DNA of 64,000 nt from Cellulomonas sp. 73-145 (GTDB lineage Bacteria; Actinomycetota; Actinomycetes; Actinomycetales; Cellulomonadaceae). Under the pieces are notes generated by a model. It made no database searches and was not told where the DNA came from. It worked only from the letters and a program-made list of their open reading frames with translations. The DNA lies in the NCBI GenBank assembly GCA_001898185.1, contig MKTI01000006.1, forward strand, positions 124,001 through 188,000, read 5' to 3'. Both the position numbers and the translations under genes were made by a program. This document shows, piece by piece, positions 19,153 to 30,395 of this stretch (the stretch's first letter is position 1; every line of letters starts with the position of its first letter).

Positions 19153-20079
19153 TCAGAAGCCCGTGGTGCTGACGCCCAGGCCGCGGCGCCGCAGCAGGTG
19201 CACGACGGCCCCCAGCGCGAGCGCCGTCAGCACCATCACGGCGAGCGCGAGCGCCATGCCGGCCTGCGGGGCGTCCCGCTGGTAGTCGACCAGGTAGGTC
19301 GGCAGGGTCGTCTTGAGCAGCAGCGACGCGAACGCGAACTCCCCGAGCACCAGCGCAGCGGTCAGCCCGCCCGCCGCCACCAGGGAGGCGCTGAGGTTGG
19401 GCATCAGCACCCGGAACAGGACCGTCGGCAGCCCGGCGCCCAGGCTGCGCGCCGCCTCGACCAGCGTGCGGGCGTTGACGGCCCGCAGGCCGGAGTCGAT
19501 CGCCCGGTAGGTGAACGGCATCGCCCACACCGCGTAGAACGGCACCAGGGCGAGCGGGCTCGTCAGGAAGCCCGGCGCCACCGTGCGGAAGGTCGCCGCC
19601 ACGCCCACCACCAGGGCGATCGGCGGCACCACCCACGGCAGCAGCGTCACCGTGGCGAGCACGGTGCGCAGCCGGGGCGCCCGCACCTCCGCGACGATGG
19701 CGAGCGGCAGCAGCAGCGCCAGGTCCAGCACCAGCGTCAGCACCGCGAGCAGCGCGCTGGTCCGGGTCGCCTGCCACAGCGCCGGCTCGTGCAGCGCGCT
19801 GATCAGGGAGGCTGCCGACCAGCGCGAGAGCAGCGTGTGCTGGTTGAGCAGCACTACCGGCACGTTCTGGAAGGCGAAGCGGGCCATCGCCAGCTGCGGA
19901 ACCACGAAGTACAGGCCGAGCACGACGAGGAACGTCCAGCGCACCGCCTCGAGCCCCGGCCGACGACGCCCGGCCCCGGGACGCCGAGCCGCCGGACGCC
20001 GAGCGGCCGGCCTGCCGGCCCGCTCACCGGCCGGCATCGGGGTCTGCCGGGCCGTCTCCGGCACCACCACGGCGCTCAT
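19153..20079 (-). CDS. ABC importer permease (second of pair)
   Basis: A 308-aa integral membrane protein with a basic, Arg/Pro/Ala-rich cytoplasmic N-terminus (about 45 residues) and then about six predicted membrane segments. The EAA loop is visible in LVEAARSLGAGLPTVLFRVLMPNL. It belongs to the BPD_transp_1 family. Its ATG overlaps the stop of the upstream permease (ATGA). Confidence 0.9.
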   Translation of the reverse strand: MSAVVVPETARQTPMPAGERAGRPAARRPAARRPGAGRRRPGLEAVRWTFLVVLGLYFVVPQLAMARFAFQNVPVVLLNQHTLLSRWSAASLISALHEPALWQATRTSALLAVLTLVLDLALLLPLAIVAEVRAPRLRTVLATVTLLPWVVPPIALVVGVAATFRTVAPGFLTSPLALVPFYAVWAMPFTYRAIDSGLRAVNARTLVEAARSLGAGLPTVLFRVLMPNLSASLVAAGGLTAALVLGEFAFASLLLKTTLPTYLVDYQRDAPQAGMALALAVMVLTALALGAVVHLLRRRGLGVSTTGF

Positions 20080-21038
20080 GCGCGCGACCAGCGGGCGGCG
20101 CGGCGCTGCAGCAGGTGCATCAGCACCAGCCCGGCGGCCATCAGCGCCACGGTCCAGGTGACCAGGGCGTACCCCAGGTCCTGCTCACCGGTGATCACGT
20201 TGCCCTGCAGCACGAACCGGATCGCCAGCGGCACCAGCTGCCCGCTCGAGTTGAGCACGTACGCCGTGGCGTAGGCGCTGAACGCGTTGATGAACAGCAG
20301 CAGCATGCCGCCGAGCACGGAGGGCGCCAGCACCGGCCCGCCCACAGCCCACCAGTAGCGCACCGGACCCGCTCCCATCAGCTCCGCGGCCTCGCGCCAG
20401 GTGGTGCGCAGCCCGGAGACGGCCGGCGCGACGACGAGGAACATCAGCGGGATCTCGAAGTACAGGTAGACGAAGGTCATCCCGGGCAGGGTCGACAGCG
20501 AGAACCCGGCACCGGCCAGGTCGACGCCGAGCGCCGCGAGCCCCTTGGTCAGCACCCCCTGCGTGCCGACCAGCGCGACGAACGCGAACGCCAGCGGAAC
20601 CCCGCCGAGCTGGGACGCGACCGAGCTCCACGCGTCGATCGTCGGACGCAGCCAGGTCGGCCGCTGCAGCCCGCGCAGCGCGAACGCCAGCGCGAGCCCC
20701 AGCACCCCGCCGATCACCGCCGAGGCGCCGGCCAGCGTCAGCGAGTTGGTGAAGGCCGACCGGTACGGTCCCGACACCGCCCTGACCAGGGCGCCGATCC
20801 CCAGGCTGCCGCCCGGCGTGACGGAGTGGAGCACCACCGCCCCCACCGGCCACAGCAGGAACACGCCGACGAACACCAGGAACGGCACCAGCGCCACGGT
20901 GGCCCCGTCGGCCCGCCACCCCCGTCGAACCCCCGTCGACCGGCGCGCAGGGGAGGCGACCGCCCCGACGCCCGCGCGCGTGGCGCTGACGTCGGGGCCG
21001 GTCACCGGGGTGACCCCCGTGAGCGGGAGCTCGGTCAC
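20076..21038 (-). CDS. ABC importer permease (first of pair)
   Basis: A 320-aa integral membrane permease with an EAA-type loop (WREAAELMGAGPVRYWWAVGGPVLAPS). The GTG start was chosen because it overlaps the stop of the substrate-binding protein gene (GTGA); a longer reading would lie inside that gene. About six membrane segments follow a short basic N-terminus. It forms the channel with the next permease. The substrate is undetermined: iron, polyamine or 2-aminoethylphosphonate transporters share this architecture. Confidence 0.9.
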   Translation of the reverse strand: MTELPLTGVTPVTGPDVSATRAGVGAVASPARRSTGVRRGWRADGATVALVPFLVFVGVFLLWPVGAVVLHSVTPGGSLGIGALVRAVSGPYRSAFTNSLTLAGASAVIGGVLGLALAFALRGLQRPTWLRPTIDAWSSVASQLGGVPLAFAFVALVGTQGVLTKGLAALGVDLAGAGFSLSTLPGMTFVYLYFEIPLMFLVVAPAVSGLRTTWREAAELMGAGPVRYWWAVGGPVLAPSVLGGMLLLFINAFSAYATAYVLNSSGQLVPLAIRFVLQGNVITGEQDLGYALVTWTVALMAAGLVLMHLLQRRAARWSRA

Positions 21039-22192
21039 TTGTCCGCGACCATCGGTCCCCACTGCGCGGCCAGGACGGCCTTGGCGGCGTCCAGCTGCTT
21101 CTGCGTCGGGAACGCGATCTTGGCGATGGTGGCCGGGTCCGGCAGGTTGGCGGCCGTCGCCTGGTCCACCAGACCGGCCTTCACCAGCGAGGCGTACCGG
21201 GCCGGGATGGCGCCGCCCTTGAGGTAGCCGAGAGCGCCGTCGTTGCCGACCAGGTGCTCGAGGAACAGCTCGGCGGCGCACGGGTGCGCCGACTGCGTGA
21301 CGACGGACTGCGCGTAGTACCCGCCGTACACGCCGTCCTGCGGCACGGTCACCTGCAGGTCGAAGCCGGCCTGCTGCATCAGCGGCTTCAGGGCCGGGAA
21401 GTTGTACGTCCAGTCCAGGGCGATCGGCACCTCGCCGGACAGCAGGTTCGCCTTGTTCACCTTGGTCAGCGTGAGGTTGCCCGACTTCTTCAGGTCGGAG
21501 AAGTACTGGATCCCCGGCTTGATGTCGTCGAAGCTGCCGCCGTTCGCCAGCGACGCCGCCATCACCGCGGCGAACGCGGCACCCGCCTCGCGCGGGTCAC
21601 CGTTCAGGCCGATCTGGCCCTTGTACTGCGGGTCCTTCAGGTCGGCGAACGTCTTGGGGGCGTTCTTCACCAGCTTGGTGTTCACGCCGATCGACATCAC
21701 GCCGTAGTACGCGGCGACCCAGTGGCCGTCGGCGTCCTTGAGGTTCGCCGGGATCTCGTCCCACACCGTCGGCTTGTAGGTCTGCGCGTAGCCGTCGTCG
21801 ATCATCTGCTGCGTGAAGGACGCGCCGACGTCCACCAGCTCCGGCTGGCTCGCCTGACCGCGCAGCGTCTTGATCGCCGTGAGCTCGTCGGCGGACGAGG
21901 CGTCGGGGTTGGCGACGGTGGCGTTGATCCCGTACGTCTTGCGGTACGAGTCGAGGATCCCGCCGTAGTTGGCCCACGTGTCCGGCAGCGCGATGAGGTT
22001 CACCGCGCCCTCCTTCTTCGCAGCGGCGGCGATCTGCGGCACGGTGGTCCCGCAGCTGGTCGCGGCGGCCGTCCCCGAGGCGCTGGTGGCGCCCGAGGAG
22101 GCGGTGCTCGACGTGCCGGCGGCCGCGGAGCTGCACGCGGACAGCGCGAGGGCCGCTACGGCCAGAGGAGCGAGCAGGGTCAGCTTGCGCAT
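21035..22192 (-). CDS. ABC importer substrate-binding lipoprotein
   Basis: A 385-aa extracellular solute-binding protein of family 1. The signal peptide MRKLTLLAPLAVAALALSAC ends in a lipobox (LSAC), predicting lipid anchoring at Cys20, followed by an Ala/Ser/Thr linker. The mature part has the type-2 periplasmic-binding fold (YGVMSIGVNTKLV, FADLKDPQYKGQIGL). GAGGGA precedes the ATG by about 6 bases. It is first in the operon. The closest recognisable groups are the iron, polyamine and phosphonate binders, and the ligand is not resolvable here. Confidence 0.9.
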   Translation of the reverse strand: MRKLTLLAPLAVAALALSACSSAAAGTSSTASSGATSASGTAAATSCGTTVPQIAAAAKKEGAVNLIALPDTWANYGGILDSYRKTYGINATVANPDASSADELTAIKTLRGQASQPELVDVGASFTQQMIDDGYAQTYKPTVWDEIPANLKDADGHWVAAYYGVMSIGVNTKLVKNAPKTFADLKDPQYKGQIGLNGDPREAGAAFAAVMAASLANGGSFDDIKPGIQYFSDLKKSGNLTLTKVNKANLLSGEVPIALDWTYNFPALKPLMQQAGFDLQVTVPQDGVYGGYYAQSVVTQSAHPCAAELFLEHLVGNDGALGYLKGGAIPARYASLVKAGLVDQATAANLPDPATIAKIAFPTQKQLDAAKAVLAAQWGPMVADK

Positions 22193-22310
22193 CGATGTCC
22201 CTCGGTAGGAAGTGAGGCCGACGCGATGTCGGCGCGTCACGGTGTCTACCGACGCAAGTCGACGTGCCAGGTGCTGACGGATGAACGGGACGTGGCGCCG
22301 CGGCGAAGTT

Positions 22311-22326
22311 CTGGACCGCGGTCCAG
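22311..22326. promoter_or_regulatory. Perfect 16-bp palindrome upstream of the ABC importer operon
   Basis: CTGGACCGCGGTCCAG lies 120-135 bases upstream of the start of the substrate-binding protein gene (minus strand) and 83 bases past the 3' end of the Nudix gene. Its perfection and position suggest an operator, but no regulator is encoded nearby. Confidence 0.4.
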
Positions 22327-22408
22327 ATGGCGACCCTCGGCGCACGCCGAGGTCAGCGCGCCGGCTGGGGCGCCACAGGCGGGTGGACGACGGGTCGCTG
22401 GGCCGAGG

Positions 22409-22849
22409 TCAGAGCGCGGCGGCCAGCGGGCCACCGCCGGCGAGAGCGTCCAGCAGCGCCGTCACGATGCGGACGTCGGCATCGAGCCACGGCACGTCGA
22501 GCCACTGCCCGGCGGGCAGCCAGCGCAGCTCGTCGTGCTCCACGAGAGGCTCCGGGATGCCCGACGAGACCTCGGCCAGCCACAGCCGCATCTCGTACCG
22601 CTCGGACAGCCGCCACGCACCGCGCTCGGGGCCGACGATCTCCCGGCCCAGCAGCACGCGGACCCCGAGCTCCTCACGGATCTCGCGGTGCAGTGCCTCT
22701 TCCGGGGACTCCCCGGCGTCGACCTTGCCGCCGGGGAACTCCCAGCGGCCGGCAAGGCTGGCCGGGGTGGCGCGCCGACCGGCGAGGAGCAGCTGCGGGT
22801 CGTCGAGGTCGTCCACCAGTGCGGCGGCGACGACGAGGCTCGGTGCCAT
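22409..22849 (-). CDS. MutT-like Nudix hydrolase
   Basis: A 146-aa Nudix protein with a complete Nudix box at residues 41-63 (GKVDAGESPEEALHREIREELGV; pattern GX5EX7REUXEEXGU). The preceding RWEFPG is typical of MutT-type 8-oxo-dGTP or related (d)NTP pyrophosphohydrolases. Size and layout match MutT. It is followed on the same strand by the ABC importer operon but separated by over 200 bases, so probably monocistronic. Confidence 0.9.
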   Translation of the reverse strand: MAPSLVVAAALVDDLDDPQLLLAGRRATPASLAGRWEFPGGKVDAGESPEEALHREIREELGVRVLLGREIVGPERGAWRLSERYEMRLWLAEVSSGIPEPLVEHDELRWLPAGQWLDVPWLDADVRIVTALLDALAGGGPLAAAL

Positions 22850-22944
22850 GGTCGTCAGTCTGCCAGTCGCACCGGCGGGGACATGACGGCCGACCGGTCA
22901 GCGGTGACCGGTCGGCCGGCGGATGTGAGGTGCTGCGGTACTGC

Positions 22945-23187
22945 TCAGCGGATGCCCTGGGCGACGGCCCAGGCAACCGCCTCGGAGCGGGTCGAGACGC
23001 CGATCTTGCGATAGACGCTGCGGACCTGCGACTTCACCGTGTTGCGGGTGACGAAAAGCCGGGTTGCGATCTCCTCGAGCGTGACGTCTTCGGCAAGCTC
23101 TGCGAGGACAACGCGCTCCCGGCGCGTGAGTGACTCGACCGGTGCGGTCGTCGTGCCGGTCGAGCCGGCCGTCTCCAACATGCTCAT
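22945..23187 (-). CDS. Stand-alone LuxR-type HTH regulator
   Basis: An 80-aa protein made almost only of a LuxR/GerE DNA-binding domain (SLTRRERVVLAELAEDVTLEEIATRLFVTRNTVKSQVRSVYRKIGV, residues about 19-63). It has no receiver or ligand domain. GGAGG stands 5 bases before the ATG at 23187, which decides the start. Its target is unknown. It could be activated by abundance alone or work with a partner. Confidence 0.85.
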   Translation of the reverse strand: MSMLETAGSTGTTTAPVESLTRRERVVLAELAEDVTLEEIATRLFVTRNTVKSQVRSVYRKIGVSTRSEAVAWAVAQGIR

Positions 23188-23652
23188 GGTGCCCTCCGGT
23201 TGCCTACGGACCCCGGCCCCTCCGGGTCCCGCTGTGCTGCTGCGTACCGGATGAGAGGAGGTCGGTGGCTCCCCATGACGCCACTTTCCGACTCTCGTCT
23301 TGCACAGGCCCCCCCGTGCCGCCGAACGCTTGCGCCAAGAATGACGCGCGGCATCCGGACGAGATACACCGCTAGGCAATAGCACCCACGATTCACCCGA
23401 ACGGGTCAAGGGACGAATGGCCCTTAGTTATCGATTCGAGATCCCGTGGCAGCAAATCGTTACGCGAATGAGACAAATCGCCCTCGTCGCGTGCGGTCAG
23501 TGTGCCAGACGAAGGGGCCGTGAGCCCCTCGAGCACCCCTCAGAGACTCGTCAGAGACCCCTCCAGGGGCCGTCCGGCGCGTGTCGAGCGGGTGAAAACT
23601 GGACGATCGCCCAGGATCGGGGCCTCCGCCGACGGCTCAGGCCGGGTTGGGG
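23188..23652. other. Intergenic region between luxR-type gene and gcvH (no gene)
   Basis: I see no convincing ORF. Bases 23370-23490 are clearly less GC-rich than the surroundings and probably hold the promoter of the minus-strand LuxR-type gene; a TTGACC (minus, 23409-23404) could be a -35 box, but no good -10 is placed. A small hairpin CCCCT-CC-AGGGG at 23558-23569 lies 85 bases after the gcvH stop and may end the gcv transcript. Confidence 0.5.
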
Positions 23653-24045
23653 TCAGGCCGGGTTGGGTCCGGCCGGGTTGAGCCCGGCGTACTCCTCGGC
23701 CGAGAGCAGGGTGCCGGTCTCCGTCACGTCCACGCGCAGCAGCCAGCCGGCGCCGTACGGGTCGGAGTTCACCACGGACGGGTCGTCGACCGCGGCCTGG
23801 TTGACCTCCACGACGGTGCCGCTGACCGGAGAGAACAGCTCGGAGACGGACTTGGTCGACTCCACCTCGCCGATCACGGCGCCGGCGGTGACCTCGTCAC
23901 CGACGGTCGGCAGCTCCAGATAGACGATGTCGCCCAGCGCGTCGGCCGCCACCGACGTGATGCCCACCGTGGCGGGGGAGCCGGAGTCGAGCCACTCGTG
24001 CTCGACGGTGTACTGCAGGTGGGCGGGGGGCTCGACGGCGGTCAT
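23653..24045 (-). CDS. gcvH: Glycine cleavage system H protein
   Basis: A 130-aa lipoyl carrier that shuttles the aminomethyl group between GcvP and GcvT. The lipoylated lysine is K65 in [10 protein letters not shown], and the preceding [19 protein letters not shown] is typical. AGGAGA precedes the ATG. It is third gene of gcvP-gcvT-gcvH, 149 bases after gcvT, the spacer being a short-repeat tract. The C-terminal tail NPAGPNPA comes from an imperfect repeat of GGCCGGGTTGGG. Confidence 0.97.
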   Translation of the reverse strand: MTAVEPPAHLQYTVEHEWLDSGSPATVGITSVAADALGDIVYLELPTVGDEVTAGAVIGEVESTKSVSELFSPVSGTVVEVNQAAVDDPSVVNSDPYGAGWLLRVDVTETGTLLSAEEYAGLNPAGPNPA

Positions 24046-24100
24046 GGCGGTTCTCCTGACGGGTCGTGGTGCTGGCGGTGGTGGTGGAGGCGGTGGTGGT

Positions 24101-24149
24101 GCTGGCGGTCGGTGGTGCTTGGCGGTCGGTCGTGCTGGCGGTCGGTGGT
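24101..24149. repeat. 16-17-bp tandem repeat in the gcvT-gcvH spacer
   Basis: GCTGGCGGTCGGTGGT (24101-24116) recurs as a 17-base variant (24117-24133) and again exactly (24134-24149). A G-rich GGT/GGC triplet run (about 24066-24100) precedes it. Together they fill most of the 149-base spacer. Confidence 0.8.
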
Positions 24150-24194
24150 GCCGACGCTAGCGGTGCGGCCGGGCGACGGCGGTGGTCCCGCGGG

Positions 24195-25355
24195 TCACCG
24201 GGGGCGGCGGTAGAACGGCAGCGCGACGACGCGCACCGGTTCCGGGCGACCCCGGACGTCGACGTCGAGCTGCGTGCCCTCGGCCGCCACCGACGGGTGC
24301 ACGTACGCCATGGCGATCGGGTGGCCCAGCGTCGGCGACGGTGCACCGGACGTCACCGTGCCGACCACCTGGTCGGGGCCGGCGAGCACCGGGTACCCGT
24401 GCCGGGCGGCCCGTCGACCGAGCCCCTGCAGACCCACCAGCACGCGCGTCGGCTCGGCGGCCGCGCGGGCCTCCAGCGCCTCGCGCCCGACGAACGGCAC
24501 GGGCTGCCCGTCGGCACCGGTCTTGCCGAGGGCCACCACGCGGCCCAGGCCGGCGTCGTGCGGCGTGGTGGTGCGGTCGAGCTCGTTGCCGTACAGCGGC
24601 ATGCCGGCCTCGAGGCGGAGGCTGTCCCGTGCCGACAGGCCGGCCGGCACCAGGCCGAGGGGGGCGCCGACCTCGAGCAGCCGCCGCCACAGCACCGGCG
24701 CGTCGTCGGCCGCCACGTAGAACTCGAAACCGTCCTCGCCGGTGTAGCCCGTGCGGGCCAGCAGGGCCGGGCGACCGGCGAACGTGAACGGCAGGCAGGC
24801 GTAGTACTTGAGCGCCGTGACCTCGTCGTCGGCCAGCTCGATCCCGGCCGCGAGCACGATCTCGAGGGCTCGCGGGCCCTGCACGGCGACCAGCGCGGTC
24901 GCCGCGGACTGGTCGTCCACCACGACGTCCAGCCCTGCCGCGCGCTCCTGCAGCGCCGCCAGCACCGGGTCGTGGTTCGAGGCGTTGGCCACCACCAGGT
25001 AGCGGTCGGCCTCCAGGTGGTAGACGACCAGGTCGTCGATCACGCCGCCGTCCGGTGCGCAGATCATCGTGTACTTGGCGCCGAGCAGCCGGATCGCGGA
25101 GGCGTGACCCACCAGCGCCCGGTCGAGGAACGCCCCGGCGTCCGGGCCGGTGACGACGATCTCGGCCATGTGCGACAGGTCGAACAGGCCTGCGGCGGTG
25201 CGGACGGCGGTGTGCTCCGCCAGGTCCGAGGTGTAGCGCAGCGGCATCTGCCAGCCGGCGAACGACGTGAGCGCGGCGCCGAGGGCGACGTGCTCGTCGT
25301 GGAGGGGGGAGCGGCGGTCGGCGGCAGCGGTATCGGTGACGGCGGTGTCAGTCAT
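24195..25355 (-). CDS. gcvT: Aminomethyltransferase, glycine cleavage T protein
   Basis: A 386-aa THF-dependent enzyme that releases ammonia and forms 5,10-methylene-THF. Family segments: SFAGWQMPLRY, FDLSHMAE, DDLVVYHL, ARTGYTGEDGFEFYV, ARDSLRLEAGMPLYGNEL and the C-terminal GTVTSGAPSPTLGHPIAMAYV. The ATG giving MTDTAV lies five bases after the gcvP stop, so the two are co-translated. Full length for the family. Confidence 0.97.
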   Translation of the reverse strand: MTDTAVTDTAAADRRSPLHDEHVALGAALTSFAGWQMPLRYTSDLAEHTAVRTAAGLFDLSHMAEIVVTGPDAGAFLDRALVGHASAIRLLGAKYTMICAPDGGVIDDLVVYHLEADRYLVVANASNHDPVLAALQERAAGLDVVVDDQSAATALVAVQGPRALEIVLAAGIELADDEVTALKYYACLPFTFAGRPALLARTGYTGEDGFEFYVAADDAPVLWRRLLEVGAPLGLVPAGLSARDSLRLEAGMPLYGNELDRTTTPHDAGLGRVVALGKTGADGQPVPFVGREALEARAAAEPTRVLVGLQGLGRRAARHGYPVLAGPDQVVGTVTSGAPSPTLGHPIAMAYVHPSVAAEGTQLDVDVRGRPEPVRVVALPFYRRPR

Positions 25356-25360
25356 GGTGA

Positions 25361-28324
<2,964 letters not shown>

Positions 28325-28384
28325 GCCGGGGCCTCCTGGGATCGCCCTGCAGCGCATGTGCGCGTGCCGGGACGGGTGTGGGGC

Positions 28385-28615
28385 CTCCCCGCTCTGTCAT
28401 CGCGCGCGAAAGCACGCGACCTGAGAGTTTTGCCGGTCCGCCATCCCCTCGCGGGGCCGGGGCGCGCCGACTTGCACCGTCGGTGGGCCGTCACCCGCAG
28501 GCGGGGTGGGCCGCTTTCCAGAGTTGCCTCGCCACGGCGGTACGGGTGCCTGAGAGATTCCCGGGGAGGGTTGCTCCTACGGCGCCCCGCACGGGCGGGG
28601 ACTCTCCCGCCGTGG
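28385..28615 (-). promoter_or_regulatory. Tandem glycine riboswitch of the gcvPTH operon
   Basis: On the minus strand two successive aptamers are readable. The first runs from GGCGGGAGAGTCCCC through GGAGCAACCC to ATCTCTCAGGCACCCGTACC and ends with GGCAACTCTGGAAAG. The second has GACGGTGCAAG, GGCAAAACTCTCAGGT and closes with GATGACAGAGCGGGGAG. These are the conserved blocks of the two-aptamer glycine riboswitch. The 3' end is about 60 bases before the gcvP start. In known cases glycine binding turns on gcv expression. Confidence 0.92.
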
Positions 28616-28664
28616 TTCGAGCAGCGTGTTCAGTTGTCGCGGTCAGCGTACGCGACGGGTGGCG

Positions 28665-29270
28665 TCAGACCGCAGGCGCGCGCAGGACGAGGCCCTCCGA
28701 CGTGCCCCCCTCGGCACGCCCCGCGGCCACCACCGCCTCGACGGCGGCCAGCGCGCCCTCGATCAGCATCGGCTCGCCCTGCTGCGGGTCGCCGAACCAC
28801 CGGACCGCCGCACCGGGGTCCGGACGGAACGACGAGCCGACCGGCAGGTTGAGCACCGCCGCGGCCCGCACCTTCGGGTCGGTGGCCGCGCGCACCAGCA
28901 CGCCGCGCACCATCGGCAGCCGCGTCACGGCGCGGGTGAGGATGCGCTGGCGTCGGACGCCGGCGAAGAACGTCACCACCACCAGCCCGACGTCGCCGTG
29001 CACGTCACCGGTGGCCAGCGACTCGAAGTTGACACCGCGGGTGGCGAACACCCCCGCGAGCGCCGCGATGGTGCCGGTGCGGTGGTCGGCGCGGACGTAG
29101 GCGACCCAGCGCTCGTCGTCCGGGTCCAGGCCGTCAGGTCCGGAGTGGCCGGTCGACAGGTGCGGCTCGTGCACCGGACGCGTCGGGTGCACGGCGTGGT
29201 GGTGCACGCCGTGCGGGTGCTGTGGGCCGTGCCCGTGGGGCTGGGCGTCACCCATGCCGGCGTCGCTCAT
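28665..29270 (-). CDS. ACT-domain protein with His-rich N-terminus
   Basis: A 201-aa protein. Residues about 7-35 are strikingly rich in His (HGHGPQHPHGVHHHAVH), a possible metal-binding tail. An ACT-like regulatory domain follows (about residues 50-130: VAYVRADHRTGTIAALAGVFATRGVNFES, then GLVVVTFFAG), resembling the small-subunit ACT fold that senses amino acids. The rest (to EGLVLRAPAV) is unassigned. Its ATG overlaps the stop of the upstream dehydrogenase-like gene (ATGA), suggesting the two act together, perhaps as sensor and enzyme. No transporter or amino-acid pathway gene is fused to it. Confidence 0.75.
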   Translation of the reverse strand: MSDAGMGDAQPHGHGPQHPHGVHHHAVHPTRPVHEPHLSTGHSGPDGLDPDDERWVAYVRADHRTGTIAALAGVFATRGVNFESLATGDVHGDVGLVVVTFFAGVRRQRILTRAVTRLPMVRGVLVRAATDPKVRAAAVLNLPVGSSFRPDPGAAVRWFGDPQQGEPMLIEGALAAVEAVVAAGRAEGGTSEGLVLRAPAV

Positions 29271-30343
29271 GCCGGCACCGCCGTGTCCGACCACGGCGCG
29301 AGCGTCGCGGCGATGCTGCGCGCGACGTCGGCCAGGCGCCGGTCCTCGTCGGGCGCCAGCTCGTCCAGCAGCACGCGGGACCAGCCCTCCTGGCCGAGCA
29401 CCACCGGCACCCCCAGCACGCCGTGCACCGGCGCGCCGCCGACGCTGATCTCCCCGTCCAGCGCCACCTGTCCGGCCACCACGATGTCGCGGCCGTCCAG
29501 GATCGTGTCGAGCAGGTCGATGGTGGCGTTCGCCGTGCCGGTGGCGGTCTTGGCGCCGCTCTGGTGGGTCATCCACGGCCGCGCGACCACGCGCAGGTCA
29601 GGCGGCCACGTGTCGATCAGCCGGAACGCCTCCGCGGTGTCGAGCGCGGCGAGCTGGGCCTTGGCCGCGGCGATCTCGTCGCCGAACCCGTCGAGCGTGC
29701 GGGGCCCGCGCACCGCCGCCACGGCACGCTCACGCTCCGGCACGTCGCGGCCGCTGATCCGCACGGTCGACCACAGCGGCACCACGCCGTCCCCGTGCTC
29801 ACCGGCGACGAACCCGCCCACCCGGTGGCGGCGCACGCCGAGGGACACCGCGACCTCCCGGCGGAACCGGAGGGTGTCCAGCCAGGCGCCCATGCCGATC
29901 ACGCGGTGCCGGCCCAGGCGGTTGGCCATCACGGCGACGCCCAGCTCCACCGGGTTGGAGACGACCACCACCACCTCCGAGCCCGAGCCGTGGGCGGCGA
30001 GCGCCTCGGCGTAGGCCGCGAACACGGCGTGGTTGTCGGCGGCCAGCTCGGCGCGGGTGAGCGGCATGCCGTCGCTGGCCGGTGGGGACGTGCGGCCGGC
30101 GGCGACGACGACGACGTCGGCGACCACGTCGTTCGGGTCCAGGGCGACGTCGATGATCGGCGCGTGCTCGTCGTACGCGTCGATCAGGTCGGCGCGCAGG
30201 CCGTGCGCCGCGCGCTCGGACGCGCCTCCCGCCCGGCCCACCAGCTGCAGCCGGGAGGACGTGGGGAGCAGCGCGCGCTCGACGAGCTGGGTGCACACCT
30301 GCCGCCCGACGTCGCCTGTCGCACCGAGCACCGCCACGTCCAT
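29267..30343 (-). CDS. Lactate/malate dehydrogenase family protein
   Basis: A 358-aa NAD(P)-dependent 2-hydroxyacid dehydrogenase-like protein. The nucleotide-binding GATGDVG is at residues 7-13. SNPVEL, LDTLRF (Asp and Arg of the substrate site) and GEHGDGVVP (catalytic His) are present. The substrate loop reads AGRTSPPASDGMPLTRAEL: the second loop Arg (TR) is kept, but the first, normally in an RK-P-GM context in malate dehydrogenases, is not where expected. The substrate is therefore uncertain; it may not be malate or lactate. The gene overlaps the downstream ACT-protein gene by four bases. Confidence 0.78.
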   Translation of the reverse strand: MDVAVLGATGDVGRQVCTQLVERALLPTSSRLQLVGRAGGASERAAHGLRADLIDAYDEHAPIIDVALDPNDVVADVVVVAAGRTSPPASDGMPLTRAELAADNHAVFAAYAEALAAHGSGSEVVVVVSNPVELGVAVMANRLGRHRVIGMGAWLDTLRFRREVAVSLGVRRHRVGGFVAGEHGDGVVPLWSTVRISGRDVPERERAVAAVRGPRTLDGFGDEIAAAKAQLAALDTAEAFRLIDTWPPDLRVVARPWMTHQSGAKTATGTANATIDLLDTILDGRDIVVAGQVALDGEISVGGAPVHGVLGVPVVLGQEGWSRVLLDELAPDEDRRLADVARSIAATLAPWSDTAVPA

Positions 30344-30395
30344 GCGGCGGAGCCTATGCCGGGGGCGTCACGTCCACGTTTCGAGACGGCTGGCG

